A stretch of DNA of 64,000 nucleotides, taken from positions 124,001-188,000 of the forward strand of contig JABCYQ010000001.1 in assembly GCA_013290125.1 (NCBI GenBank), in the 5' to 3' direction. The stretch's first letter is position 1, and the number at the start of each line of letters is the position of its first letter. The notes below the pieces were generated by a model that saw only the letters and a program-made list of their open reading frames with translations, had not been told where the DNA came from and made no database searches. This document shows, piece after piece, positions 26,001 to 34,735 of this stretch. Origin of the DNA: Vulcanimicrobiota bacterium (GTDB taxonomy: Bacteria > Vulcanimicrobiota > Vulcanimicrobiia > Eremiobacterales > Eremiobacteraceae). The translations under genes and the position numbers were made by a program.

Positions 26001-28911
26001 ACCAGCCCGGCGATTTGGGGATGAGCTGGGCCTGCGCAGGCTGGCTCGCGGGCGATGTGATCCGTGTGTCGGGCCCTGAAACCAGATACGGGTGCTCGTT
26101 CTTATCCCAGGCGATTTTTGATAGCGTCACGCGGATGTTGTGGCCCGTGACCTGGGTGCCGGCAGTATCCGTCGCGACGACGGCGATGTGTATCGGTTTC
26201 CCGGCCGGCACGAGGTAGTCGGCGTTCAATCCGATCTGGATCGGCGTGGGCAGCGCGACAAACGATGTAGACGAGGCGACCGCGAGATTCGACGCGTCGC
26301 TGACCGTCAGCTCCGCATTGTACGACATCGGAAACGGCAGGTCGCTCGCGACGCGGATCGTCTGCAGCATCGCGCCGTGTGCGTTCGTCGTGCCGGTCGC
26401 GCTCAATACTCCATACGATGGAGTTGGCGCCTGCATCGGGTAATATTGCGGCCCCCACGAATATGGAGTGTCCTCCCAGCCGTGCGGCACGAATTGCGTC
26501 TGCGAACGGTTCACGTTGACGCTCGTCCGCGCACCGTCGACCGGCTGACCGAAGAGATAGTCGCTCTGTCCTTCGGCCGTGACGCTATCGCCCGCGACGA
26601 CGATCGGCCTATCCACCGTCAACTGAACTTTGAAATTCGGCGCCTTGAATTCGGCGACTTGGATATTGCAACTGAACGTCACACCCGCGACGCTGGCCGC
26701 GGTCAGCGTATAGTTTCCGACATCGGCGTTCGCCGGCACGACCGTGTCCAAAGAGAACATGCCGAAGTCGTCCGTCGTGCGGCTGCCGAGATCGTGCGTG
26801 GTGCCGTCCGGATACTGCAGCGTGAGCGCGTAACGCGAACCCTCGTCGCGATGCAATACGCCGTCCTGCAGATAAAACGCGTAGCCTTCGAACGACGCTT
26901 TCTCGCCAGGTTGATACAAGCCGCGATCCGAGAATAGAGTCCCGAGCGAGTGGATCGATTGCGAATCCCAGCCGAAATTGAATGGATCCGGTCCGTACTC
27001 GCCCGTTCCGAGATCGGCGACGGTCCAGTCGGCGCCGGCGCGCGCGATCGCGAGCATCGCCGGACCTGAGGCGCTGTCACCCGTCTGCTTGTCGTGCCAC
27101 GGCGCGCAGCGCCGGATGAGGCGGGCGCTTAGGCGGCCAACGCCGTCGCCATCCGTTATCACCGTTGCGCACGGCGCCGATGGCGTCGCCGGCATGTTCG
27201 TGCGCCGGATGTAGAAATCGACGCGCGCGCCCGGCACGGCCGCGCCGTCGCTCAACCGATGAACGAGCGCAACTGCATCGACGGGCGTGATCTGGACGAA
27301 CAAGCCGAGGTTCGTGACGTTGATCCGGCCATAGCTGACCACGAGCGAATCCGGCATGTCGTAGAGCGTGCCTGGAATCTTTGCGGACATGCCGTACGCG
27401 AGCACGCCATATTGCGAGCCGAGGTGACGAAGCAGGCCCAGGTCCACTGCCGTTTGCGTATTGCGCGTGCCTGGCACGGTGAGATTCGGCCAGGCCAGCA
27501 CCCCCGCGAGGCCGCGCGGAGAGACTCCCGGATTGTTCCAGTTGTAGACTGGCATGCCGTCGTACATCGAATAGACGAGCGTCGTCGCCGCGAGCGGGCT
27601 GAACGCCGCCTGATACGCATCGCCCGGCAGACCGATGACGTTCGCCGGAAGCTTGAAGCCGAGCGTCGCCGGATAGACGCGCCACCCTGAGAGCGTCGAG
27701 AAATCGGTGGCGATGTCGCTCGTGGTGAACGGTAGTGCGATTCGCTTGCCGAGCGATTGACCCCAGGTGTCTTTCAGGCTTGCGCCGACGGTGACAGTAT
27801 ACTTCGTCGACGGATTGAGCGCCCACGGATTGAGCGTCACCGATGCGCCGTCGATCTGCAGCGCCTCGGGCGCACCGCGCCGTTTTGGCAGCGTCGGCGA
27901 AATCCGAATCGCGCGCAGCGCCGAGCTTACGTCGAGTGTGTTATTGAAGCGCAGCGACGGTGTGCCGGCTGCGAACCGTTCGGTCGCACGATCGCGCTGG
28001 TCGGCGCCGCCGGTTTCACCTGACCACTCCAGCGCGAGCGGGCTGTACGTCCGCAATTCCGCGACATAGCGATCCCGCGTCGGGAGGTTGCCGTACGCGG
28101 GCGCGACGCCGGACGCGATGATCAGTCGATATCCGGAATTCTTGGTCAGGCCTCGCTGCGGCTTGACCTGATACAATCCCGCTTCGTCCGTGGATTGGAA
28201 TTGCTCTTGCGGTTGGATGATGCGGCTGAGGTATGGCCGCGGGAGAGTCGGGGTGCTGGAGGGCAGAGGATCGACGACGATCGGAACCGTCGCACCGCTG
28301 CGCTCGTCCACCATACGCGTGTGCCGGCGCAAAGAAGCGACATCCGCAAGCGCACTCGTGCCGAGATACAATGTCGGGTGCAGATCGTACGGTCCGGGAT
28401 CGGGCGTGGTGATAGACATGGGCACGGTGTTGAACGTCCACGACAGATCGTGCGCGAGCCGATCGCCGTCCAAGTCCGAAAGCCCAGCGGTCAGCGTGAC
28501 CCGGACGCGCGTCGCGAGCGGCAGCGCGCGGTTCGCTTCGAAGATCGCCATGCGCGGCGTGACGAAGCGCCATGTGCCCGGCAACGCCGGTACGATCGTG
28601 AAGTGACTCAGCGCTTCTTGTGTCTGCGCGCTCTCGATCTCTTCGAGCGGAATCACCGGAGCGTTGAAGCGCACGCGGAGCTGGGCGAGCGGATCCACTT
28701 GCTGCACCGGGCTCACTTGCACGATCCACGGCGGCAATGACGGTGCCGGAAGTGCGCCTACCGCAGGATACGGATGCGGACCGCCGGTCTCGCCAGAAGT
28801 CTGCGAGCCGGCAGCGCCGGAACTCTGCAGGCCGGCAGCTCCGTAGAGCGCGAGCGCCGCAACGATCGCAACGACAGAATGCAGTACAAAGCGTTGCGCT
28901 CTACTCTTCAT
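23032..28911 (-). CDS. alpha-2-macroglobulin family protein, thioester-less (paralogue 1)
   Basis: Giant secreted protein of 1959 residues. It has an N-terminal signal segment (VVAIVAALALYGAAG) and then Ig-like macroglobulin domains, beginning PPWIVQVSPVQQVDPLAQLRV. An A2M core includes AYFNGAVQTDASGHAQVSF and LTTWRVLVVAAAA. A helical thioester-type domain includes GGFAWWPGDGESDPLLTGYA. The C-terminal domain includes VYDIGLTIVADHPVNQVVI. Where thioester A2Ms have the CxEQ motif, this one reads YLPFAEPLSSRL, so it cannot form the Cys-Gln thioester. Bacterial A2Ms trap attacking proteases in the periplasm and often partner with PBP1C, which is encoded nearby. The ATG overlaps the stop of paralogue 2 (ATGA), so the two are coupled. 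Confidence 0.92.
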   Translation of the reverse strand: MKSRAQRFVLHSVVAIVAALALYGAAGLQSSGAAGSQTSGETGGPHPYPAVGALPAPSLPPWIVQVSPVQQVDPLAQLRVRFNAPVIPLEEIESAQTQEALSHFTIVPALPGTWRFVTPRMAIFEANRALPLATRVRVTLTAGLSDLDGDRLAHDLSWTFNTVPMSITTPDPGPYDLHPTLYLGTSALADVASLRRHTRMVDERSGATVPIVVDPLPSSTPTLPRPYLSRIIQPQEQFQSTDEAGLYQVKPQRGLTKNSGYRLIIASGVAPAYGNLPTRDRYVAELRTYSPLALEWSGETGGADQRDRATERFAAGTPSLRFNNTLDVSSALRAIRISPTLPKRRGAPEALQIDGASVTLNPWALNPSTKYTVTVGASLKDTWGQSLGKRIALPFTTSDIATDFSTLSGWRVYPATLGFKLPANVIGLPGDAYQAAFSPLAATTLVYSMYDGMPVYNWNNPGVSPRGLAGVLAWPNLTVPGTRNTQTAVDLGLLRHLGSQYGVLAYGMSAKIPGTLYDMPDSLVVSYGRINVTNLGLFVQITPVDAVALVHRLSDGAAVPGARVDFYIRRTNMPATPSAPCATVITDGDGVGRLSARLIRRCAPWHDKQTGDSASGPAMLAIARAGADWTVADLGTGEYGPDPFNFGWDSQSIHSLGTLFSDRGLYQPGEKASFEGYAFYLQDGVLHRDEGSRYALTLQYPDGTTHDLGSRTTDDFGMFSLDTVVPANADVGNYTLTAASVAGVTFSCNIQVAEFKAPNFKVQLTVDRPIVVAGDSVTAEGQSDYLFGQPVDGARTSVNVNRSQTQFVPHGWEDTPYSWGPQYYPMQAPTPSYGVLSATGTTNAHGAMLQTIRVASDLPFPMSYNAELTVSDASNLAVASSTSFVALPTPIQIGLNADYLVPAGKPIHIAVVATDTAGTQVTGHNIRVTLSKIAWDKNEHPYLVSGPDTRITSPASQPAQAQLIPKSPGWYRISANFDGATSHAGATDRDVWVYGPGEVDWGNPTDIRGVQLQLDQKEYEPGDRATVLVKSPYAEADLYLAVIRHGTLWRTFARVSGSAPTVSFIVDSGMVPGAQIEAVLVRRGKPIESEKPGSVTSAVRFGSAALNVKLDRRYLKVSIKPQLDRLLPNSMQTIDLQSNDFSGKPAPGRFTVVVADESVIQLTGYRLPDLVQAVYSGWPASAVTGDNRLVTDLVQPEAAKLDQANPPIRPYASGGVTSDEFAPPMEKALGRVTPANAAGTPGPAAPVRLNFQQLAYFNGAVQTDASGHAQVSFKVPDNLTTWRVLVVAAAAPPEDDRQNFRFGNGDATFIVTKALLANPLLPQFARPGDVFAGGIATNNTTGTVGTMVVNGTLTGDLSFQQNGQTTQVVSAQIPAAAGTQSVRYPMLAGAIGSATVEFQIALGPNNDAFRVPFTVRPLDITESVVETGVTAAEAAIGLDVDPAVNPDAGGLQITMASTLLPEIIVPAKSTFLFEYLPFAEPLSSRLMVAADLQLLGKKYGQTAVGIDPITESAADLVALQKLQRMDGGFAWWPGDGESDPLLTGYAAQALGRAQQAGIAVDAGMAASARSYLEARLDDPDPRDFCGGDDACRERMRLEAMLGLAQLGETSDKHLDGVYAARDSFDLVTQIELARYMTALPAWKPKADAMAAKIQELVYETGRYAVLNVPDDMWWFDSITKGQAETVRLYVAERYDPAIIDRMVRSLLALRRKGSWANTYDDAQALNALIDYAALEPEPPAFSATATLADKQVANASFQGYMNSVQDSFVPIDQMPRGPSVLLLHKDGTGTLHYIVSYSYRLSGAQPGIEEGLLVTRDVRAAGNNSVVAHMGLMKPANALSLPAAHVYDIGLTIVADHPVNQVVIVDPLPAGMEAVDTSFVTTPQAQTAMASSWQIDYQQIHADRVVAFANYLAPGVYTMHYLARTVTPGSYEWPGTQAFLEYAPDEFGRSSSSSLTVTP

Positions 28912-31900
28912 TGCGCCGTCACGACGAGCTGCGCCGAGGCCGTTCGTCCGAATTCCTCAGGCGCGTAGAGCAGATACGCGCGGGCACCCGGCCAGACGAA
29001 CGTACCCGGCGTGACGGATCGCACGAGATAGTGGATGTCGTAGATGCCCGGCGGCAGCGTGGTGGCGAACGCGCGGATCTTGTCGCGATCGATCACCTGG
29101 TAGTCGATCTGCCACGCATCGCCTTTCGCTTGGAAGTACGGTGTTGAAGTGGCGAACGCCGCGTCGACCGCTTCGAACCCCGCGGGCAGCGGATCTTCGA
29201 TCACGACGTGATCCACGAAGTGGTCGGTGATGATCTGTAGGCCGATGTCGTAGACGCTGGCGGCCGGTAGGGAGATCGGTTGCGCAGGCACGCTGAGTCC
29301 GATCGACGCGAGCACTTGGTCCTGGTTGGCAGCGCGCACTTCGCGGATCACGCGCAAGCCGGCGAGGACGCCGGGTTGGCCCGCGTTGGGCCGGTACTGA
29401 TAAGCGATGGTGTAGTGCAGCGTTCCGGAGCCCGTCATGCTCAGGACGAGATCCGACTTGCCCGAGGGCATCGACGCCATCGGAACATGTGCGTTGCGCA
29501 GCGGCCGGGCATAGCCATTGAACGTTTCGCTGGCGATGCTCGAGCCGCCGAGCGCAGCCGCGGCGGTGAATGCGGGTGCCGGACCTTGCGCGGCGCCGTA
29601 GTCCACGACCGCGTCCAGCGCCTCGGCATCGTTGAACGTGTCGCCCCACGAACCGTTGCGCCGGATTCCCAACAGACTGCGCAGCGCGTTGTCTTGCAGA
29701 TCGGTCGACGCGGAACGTGCGACAAGCAATCGAAGCATCAGCGCTTGCACCGATGTCTGCGAATCGTACCACTGCGACTCGGGCGCGAGTCCGATGGCAG
29801 CGCCGCGAGCAGTGATGTAGACGTTTCGCTCAAACACATCGCTCATCGCCTTGGCCTGCGATTCCCAGCCGGGCGTCTGCGAGAGATAGCGCGCGAGCGC
29901 GAGGCGCGTCGCATCGCTCAACTGATCGCGGTTGGCATAGATCATCGGTAGAAAATCCGTCCGCCGATCGCCCAGCGCCGCCAGCGCCTGCAGGTCCGCG
30001 AAGCGCAGTTCGGCCGCGCACACGTCCGACTTACAGTTGTCGTCGTACGGATTCGCGAGGTTCAATTGCAGATAGCCGGCCAAACCGTGCACAAGCGTGG
30101 CATCCACGGCAAAGCCGGCATCTCGCGCGCGCCCGAGCGCGGACGCCGCATATGCGCTGACGATGGGCCATGCTTTACCTCCACAGGGGCATTCCGCGAT
30201 GCCGCCATTGCTCTGTTGGAGCGCTTTGAGATCGCTGACAGCTTTGGTCGCTTCAGCATTCACATCGACACCTTGAATCGACTGGCCGAATTTCTTTTCG
30301 ATGATCGTGATGTCGGCGACGATGCGCAATCGGCTCGCCGCAGGTTCGGCGAACGGCAATTGATCGTCGAAGTCTCCCGCGTCGGCGGCCGTGCTCGCGA
30401 CCAGTGGCACGAGCGAGCTCGCGAGCGTCACGTCCAGTCCGCCGGCATCGCGCGCCACGTCATTGCCGACTTCGATCGGCACGGTTGCCCGCGACTGCGT
30501 CGAGCCGGTGTCGGCGGTCGACTCCATCACGGCATTCCCGATCACGTCGAGCGGAACGGAGAACGCATCGGTCAGCGCGCCGAGCCTTGTGTCGTAGCGC
30601 ACCGCAGATGTTCCCAAGCCCGTGACGCGCATCTCCGATCGGAATGCGCTCGTGCCAGTCGGCACACTCACGGTCTGCGTCGCGGTCGAGCCGGCGAGCG
30701 CGAGTGGTCCGGTCAAAGCGAGCGTTGTGGTCGCTTGCGCGGTCGCGCCCGTGGAATTCGTGATGCTCACGCCGCCCTGGAAGTCGTCGCCCGGCCGCGC
30801 GAACTGCGGCAGCAGAGCGTTCGTGACGAGCGGCTTGTTCGCTATGAAGGTCGTGTCGCCCGATCCGAACGTCAGCGGATCCGCGGCGCCGCCCGATCTG
30901 GGCGCGCCGATCGCCACAGCCATCACGCGCCACGTCGTGAGGTCGTCGGGCAGCGTGAACGAGACGCTCGCTTTTCCGGCTGCGTCGGTGCGCACGGCTC
31001 CATTGAAGTACGCGATCGGCTGGAAATTCGTGCGCACGCGCGTGCCGGCTGCGCCGGCGCTCAAGCCGCCGCCATATCCCCAGCCTTTCTCTCCGGCAAG
31101 CTTCTGTTTGCTCAAGACGACGTCGGTGCGGTTGTCCGAGAAGCGCGTGGAGATCGGTTGGTCGGCGAAGACGGTCTTCAACAGATCCGGCGGACGGTAG
31201 CCCGTCAACTGCAGGATCGCTTCGTTCACGACCATGACTGCGAGTTCGCCGCTCGCCGGTTTGCCATTTGCATCGAGCAGCGTCAGAGCGACGCTTTGCG
31301 TCTGACCAGGCTGAATGGTGCCTGAGCCCACACGAATGCCTAGTTTGAGATGATGCGCGCTCACGTCGGTCTCGAACGGCGCGAAGCCCGCGCGCGCAAG
31401 GCTGTCGAGGCTTCCCGATGCCAAGCTCGAGAGCGGCGCGCCCTGGCGGATGAGAACCGCCTCGACCGCCGCGTTCGGCAGCATATCCGGCGTCACGCGG
31501 AACGAGACGCGCGGCGCGCTCCCGGTCACTTGCAGTATCTGCGACGTGATGACGTCGCGCCGCACGACCGCGAAATAGAGCTGCCCGCGGGGATACGGCG
31601 ACTCGATGAGCGCGGTCGCGGTGTCGCCGATCTTGTACGTCTTCTTGTCGAGTTTGACGTCGAGGCCGGACTGATTCTGATTGGCCCACGCGTACGGCTC
31701 GTCGCCTGCGACGTAGATGATGCTGTCGGAGGTGGTCGCGTCCGACGTCGCGCCGCCGAGATTGGCGCGAATGCGATACGATCCCGATGCCGGCGCCGTC
31801 AACGAGACGGTCTGATCCGCGTCGGCCGACGTCACGTCCGTCGAAGCGACAGTCGAGTAGATCACGCGGTCTTGCGGCGCTTCACCGCCTTCGACGATCT

Positions 31901-34682
31901 GACCGGCCCAGATGTATTTCATGGATTGCAGATCGAGATGCACCGCCTTGCCCGCGATCGGCCTGCCATCCGGATCCACGACGACCACGTGCACCGAAAA
32001 CGGCTTGGCTGCCGTCGCGACCCAGTCGTTGCGCAATCCGATGAGCGAAAGCGACGGCAGGGCGGTGAACGACTGCGAATCTGCGACCGAGAGATTGGAG
32101 ATGTCGGTGGTCTGCAGGTCGACGCGATACGACATCGGGTACGGAAGGTCAGCGGCCACGCTCACCGCTTGTGCGCTCGCACCGCTTTGATCCACCGTAC
32201 CGGTTGCCTGCAGTACGTCGCTCGTCACGGTCGGCGGCTGGTCGGGCCAGAACCACTGCGGCCCGAAGCTGTAATCATCCCAGCCTTTTGGCGCCGGCTG
32301 CGTCTGCGCGCGCGTGACGAACACTTGGGTCTTGCCACCTTGCACGGGCGCACCGAAGAGATAAGTACTCATCCCCGACGCGTTTACGGTCGATCCGGCC
32401 TGTGCGTACGTCTTGTCCAGCGTCAGCGCCACTTTGAAGTTCGGCGCGCGGAAGCGAGCGACGCGGAAGCCGCCAGTGATCTTGACGCCGTCGTCTCCGG
32501 TGGCGGTGAGCACGTAGTATCCAAGCGCCTGGTTCTGCGCGAGCGCAAGCATTTGGCTGAAGCTGCCGAACGAGTCGGCGGTCGCGGTACCGACGAGCGA
32601 ATGATTGCCGTTCGGATCGTCAAGCGCCACGCGGAACTGCGCGCCGCTCTCTCGTTTGAGCTCGCCGCCGGCGAGCGCGAACGCCGCCGTCGCGATCTTG
32701 ACGGTCTCTCCCGGCTGATAGAGCTGACGGTCCGTGTAGATCGCGCCGCGCGATTGCGGGTAACCTTGGCCCCAATCCCCGTCGATGCCGTCCTGCCACG
32801 CACCGTCGTACGAGAGCGTACGCACGAACGACCAATCGGAGCTCGTGCGCACGACGGTCAGAAGATCGGGCGCTTGATCGGTGTCGGTGTTCGTCGAGAC
32901 GTAGCCTTTCATGCACGGCGCGATCGCGGCGCTGTCGAATTGCGCGGCGCCGGTCGCATCGGTCGAGCCAATCGCGCACGGATTCGTCAGGCCGCCGATC
33001 ACGCTGTCGTACGACGAATACGAGCGGTAGATCTGCACCGACGCGCCGCTGGCCGGAGCGCCGTCGGAGAGATGGTTGACGCGTACCATCGCCTGCGTCG
33101 GGAAGAACTGAGCGAACACGCCGAGGTCGGTGAGTTGGACGACGCCGAACATCTGACGCGTCCGCCACTTCGTTCCCGAGTACTGATTCGTCTCGGCCTC
33201 GATGCCATACGCGAGCACGCCGCTCTTCGCACCCAATTGAGCTTCGATCGGAACTGATGTCGTGACAAGTTGGTTGCGCGGTCCGGTCGCTGGATAGTGC
33301 GTCCAAGCGCCATTGACTTGCACGATGCTCGCCGGGTTGCTGCTCGACGGGTCGAACCAGACGAGATCGGACGGCTTGAGTGCGCTATATACCGCCCGGA
33401 ACGACCCGTTCGGCAAATTCACCGTCGCGATGTCCAGCCGCAAGCCTGTGCCGATCGGGAAGATGTGGAAATCCTGTGCGGCCCAGATGTCGCCGGCGAG
33501 ATCGCCGGAACGATAGCGAACCGTCACATCCTTGCCCAGGGTCTGTCCATATTGATCCTTCAGACCGGCATGAATCGTGATCGCATAGTTCGTGTCGGGG
33601 CTCAGCACCGCTGGATTGAGCCCGACCGTATTGTCGCCATCGTACGCGAAGACAAGGCTTTTCGGGTCCGAGGGCGCCGGCTGCACCGTGACGTTCGCAC
33701 CCGCCGATGCGGCATCGAGCGGATTGTTGAAATCGAGTTGGATGATCCCGTTGACGAACCGGCCGGCAGGCCCATCCACGTTTGGCGTGCCCGTGATCTC
33801 GGTCTTTTGCATCGCGAGCGGCGAATAGGTGACGACTTGGCCGATGAACTTGTCGGTGCTCGGCAGGTTGCCGTTCGCCGGTGCGATGCCGGGCGAGAAC
33901 GTCAGCGCGTAGTTCGTGCCCTTATCGAGATCGGAACGCGGCGTGATCGTATATATCCACGAGTTTTGCGATGCGTCAAATGCAGTCGTCGCGTTTCCCG
34001 AATCTCCGCCGTCGCCGGAATCTGGCGCGGGCGTTGACGTATCGCGCGCCACGTCGATCGCAACGGACGATCCAGCTTTTGACGACAGCGTCGTGTGGTT
34101 GCGCAGCGAGTCGAGATCGAGTTCGGTGTTCGCCCGCACTGTGAGCACCGGCTTCAACACGCCGGGAGTCGGCTCGTCTTGCAGCGAGCCGTCGTCTGCG
34201 GTTCCGGGAAGGTTGGTCAGCGTGACCGGCGTCGTGTTGAGCGTCCACGAAAGGTCGGATGTCAGGGTGTGCCCCGAGAGATCCGCAAGCCCGGCGGCCA
34301 ATGTGACTTTGACGCGCGTCGCCATCGGTATCGCTGCGTCCGCCTGGAAGCCGACCATGCGCGGCGTAAGCAATCGGAAGTGACCGGCTAGCGCGGGTTC
34401 GACCGAGAACTTCGCGAGCACGTTCTGCGTGGCCGGACTTTCGATGCTCGTGACGGGGACGATCGGCGATTTGAAGATGATGCGGATCTGCGAGAGCGGA
34501 TCTGCTTGCCCGAGCGGGCTTATCTGCTCGATCCATGGCGCGACCGATGGCGGCGGCAGCGGCGCAACCGCCGCTAAGGGGACCGCGTGATGCGCACATC
34601 CGGCAAACGCGATGGTAAGCGCAGCAAATACGCCGGTGCAAAGGCGTCGTCCGGGCAATTGAGCGACGCCGATCGTCTGCAT
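28908..34682 (-). CDS. alpha-2-macroglobulin family lipoprotein, thioester-less (paralogue 2)
   Basis: About 1924 residues, paralogous to the downstream gene over its whole length (shared AYFNGAVRTDAAGKASVSF, LTTWRVMAVAIG, YDIGLQIITDHFVDHVVI, WPGARAYLLYAPEEFGR). It begins with a lipoprotein signal ending ALTIAFAGC, so it is membrane-anchored, unlike paralogue 1 whose signal lacks a lipobox. The thioester position again reads QLPFAEPAASRL with no Cys or Gln. I used the ATG at 34682; ATGs further upstream run toward pbpC. Divergent from pbpC with only 53 bases between, so both promoters must lie there. The lipidated/soluble pair may form one trap on two sides of the periplasm (inference). Confidence 0.92.
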   Translation of the reverse strand: MQTIGVAQLPGRRLCTGVFAALTIAFAGCAHHAVPLAAVAPLPPPSVAPWIEQISPLGQADPLSQIRIIFKSPIVPVTSIESPATQNVLAKFSVEPALAGHFRLLTPRMVGFQADAAIPMATRVKVTLAAGLADLSGHTLTSDLSWTLNTTPVTLTNLPGTADDGSLQDEPTPGVLKPVLTVRANTELDLDSLRNHTTLSSKAGSSVAIDVARDTSTPAPDSGDGGDSGNATTAFDASQNSWIYTITPRSDLDKGTNYALTFSPGIAPANGNLPSTDKFIGQVVTYSPLAMQKTEITGTPNVDGPAGRFVNGIIQLDFNNPLDAASAGANVTVQPAPSDPKSLVFAYDGDNTVGLNPAVLSPDTNYAITIHAGLKDQYGQTLGKDVTVRYRSGDLAGDIWAAQDFHIFPIGTGLRLDIATVNLPNGSFRAVYSALKPSDLVWFDPSSSNPASIVQVNGAWTHYPATGPRNQLVTTSVPIEAQLGAKSGVLAYGIEAETNQYSGTKWRTRQMFGVVQLTDLGVFAQFFPTQAMVRVNHLSDGAPASGASVQIYRSYSSYDSVIGGLTNPCAIGSTDATGAAQFDSAAIAPCMKGYVSTNTDTDQAPDLLTVVRTSSDWSFVRTLSYDGAWQDGIDGDWGQGYPQSRGAIYTDRQLYQPGETVKIATAAFALAGGELKRESGAQFRVALDDPNGNHSLVGTATADSFGSFSQMLALAQNQALGYYVLTATGDDGVKITGGFRVARFRAPNFKVALTLDKTYAQAGSTVNASGMSTYLFGAPVQGGKTQVFVTRAQTQPAPKGWDDYSFGPQWFWPDQPPTVTSDVLQATGTVDQSGASAQAVSVAADLPYPMSYRVDLQTTDISNLSVADSQSFTALPSLSLIGLRNDWVATAAKPFSVHVVVVDPDGRPIAGKAVHLDLQSMKYIWAGQIVEGGEAPQDRVIYSTVASTDVTSADADQTVSLTAPASGSYRIRANLGGATSDATTSDSIIYVAGDEPYAWANQNQSGLDVKLDKKTYKIGDTATALIESPYPRGQLYFAVVRRDVITSQILQVTGSAPRVSFRVTPDMLPNAAVEAVLIRQGAPLSSLASGSLDSLARAGFAPFETDVSAHHLKLGIRVGSGTIQPGQTQSVALTLLDANGKPASGELAVMVVNEAILQLTGYRPPDLLKTVFADQPISTRFSDNRTDVVLSKQKLAGEKGWGYGGGLSAGAAGTRVRTNFQPIAYFNGAVRTDAAGKASVSFTLPDDLTTWRVMAVAIGAPRSGGAADPLTFGSGDTTFIANKPLVTNALLPQFARPGDDFQGGVSITNSTGATAQATTTLALTGPLALAGSTATQTVSVPTGTSAFRSEMRVTGLGTSAVRYDTRLGALTDAFSVPLDVIGNAVMESTADTGSTQSRATVPIEVGNDVARDAGGLDVTLASSLVPLVASTAADAGDFDDQLPFAEPAASRLRIVADITIIEKKFGQSIQGVDVNAEATKAVSDLKALQQSNGGIAECPCGGKAWPIVSAYAASALGRARDAGFAVDATLVHGLAGYLQLNLANPYDDNCKSDVCAAELRFADLQALAALGDRRTDFLPMIYANRDQLSDATRLALARYLSQTPGWESQAKAMSDVFERNVYITARGAAIGLAPESQWYDSQTSVQALMLRLLVARSASTDLQDNALRSLLGIRRNGSWGDTFNDAEALDAVVDYGAAQGPAPAFTAAAALGGSSIASETFNGYARPLRNAHVPMASMPSGKSDLVLSMTGSGTLHYTIAYQYRPNAGQPGVLAGLRVIREVRAANQDQVLASIGLSVPAQPISLPAASVYDIGLQIITDHFVDHVVIEDPLPAGFEAVDAAFATSTPYFQAKGDAWQIDYQVIDRDKIRAFATTLPPGIYDIHYLVRSVTPGTFVWPGARAYLLYAPEEFGRTASAQLVVTAQ

Positions 34683-34735
34683 GACTAACCGTCCGTCCAT
34701 GCGAAGCCGTCGCGACATCCGCGCGTACCTTTGAG

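Noticed and set aside
31350-33257. 635-codon plus-strand frame inside A2M paralogue 2
   Set aside because: Antisense shadow; Arg/His-rich with no recognisable domain and no ribosome site.
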